Shown here in pieces: positions 6,857 through 7,119 of a stretch of 7,119 nucleotides of DNA. Below the pieces are notes generated by a model. It was not told the origin of the DNA, did not search any database, and saw only the letters and a list, made by a program, of their open reading frames with translations. Numbering within the stretch: the first letter of the stretch is position 1; each line of letters starts with the position of its first letter. The stretch comes from Bacteroidales bacterium. Lineage in GTDB: Bacteria > Bacteroidota > Bacteroidia > Bacteroidales > ML635J-15. The stretch lies in the NCBI GenBank assembly GCA_028697515.1, contig JAQVEY010000118.1, forward strand, positions 1 to 7,119, in the 5' to 3' direction. A program made the translations under genes and the position numbers.

Positions 6857-6891
6857 AAAAAAAATGTCTGACACTATGCCAGACATTTTTT
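6857..6891 (-). terminator. Intrinsic terminator after the ornithine carbamoyltransferase gene
   Basis: AAAAAATGTCTG (6859-6870) pairs with CAGACATTTTTT (6880-6891), a perfect 12-bp stem with a 9-nt loop. Read on the minus strand, the stem runs into an uninterrupted eight-T run ending at 6857, the classic Rho-independent form. It begins 15 nt after the OTCase stop. The A/T flanks make it nearly symmetrical, so it could also act on plus-strand transcripts. The next gene begins only 19 nt beyond the T-tract. Confidence 0.88.
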
Positions 6892-6906
6892 AGAAAAAAT
6901 ATGTTG

Positions 6907-7119
<213 letters not shown>

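Overview
The window looks like chromosomal DNA from an AT-rich member of the Bacteroidota. This rests on several signs read from the sequence: low G+C, start regions without a clear Shine-Dalgarno, a signal-peptide PEGA protein ending in a predicted outer-membrane barrel, a sirtuin without the usual zinc cysteines, and a GH20 enzyme of a type I associate with this phylum. No tRNA, rRNA, CRISPR array, insertion sequence or phage gene is visible. Assignments come from motif recognition, not from searches.

Left half (1-2677, plus strand): the tail of a COG0731-type radical SAM protein with a C-terminal winged-helix-like segment, then 9 nt later a secreted family 20 glycoside hydrolase (beta-N-acetylhexosaminidase-like), then an almost abutting small membrane protein with two membrane segments. 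The tight spacing suggests one transcript. It meets the minus-strand genes head-on at about 2678-2709, where no convincing terminator is visible.

Right half (7119-2710, minus strand): reading in the direction of transcription, the C-terminal end of an ornithine carbamoyltransferase, a strong intrinsic terminator, a polytopic GT-C type glycosyltransferase split into two frames, a CobB/SIRT5-class sirtuin starting 5 nt after the glycosyltransferase ends, and, after an 80-nt gap with an 8-bp inverted repeat, a 612-residue protein with four PEGA repeats and a C-terminal beta-barrel-like domain.

The most notable point is the split glycosyltransferase. Its two halves (275 and about 227-230 residues) match the front and back of one ordinary family member. 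The only stretch where the frames can be joined is about 12 nt wide and contains the heptamer A_AAA_AAC directly before the first stop. It is either a one-base homopolymer error or mutation, or a site of programmed -1 frameshifting or coupled reinitiation. The sequence alone cannot decide. No clearly new multi-gene system is evident otherwise; the sirtuin-glycosyltransferase pairing may be incidental.
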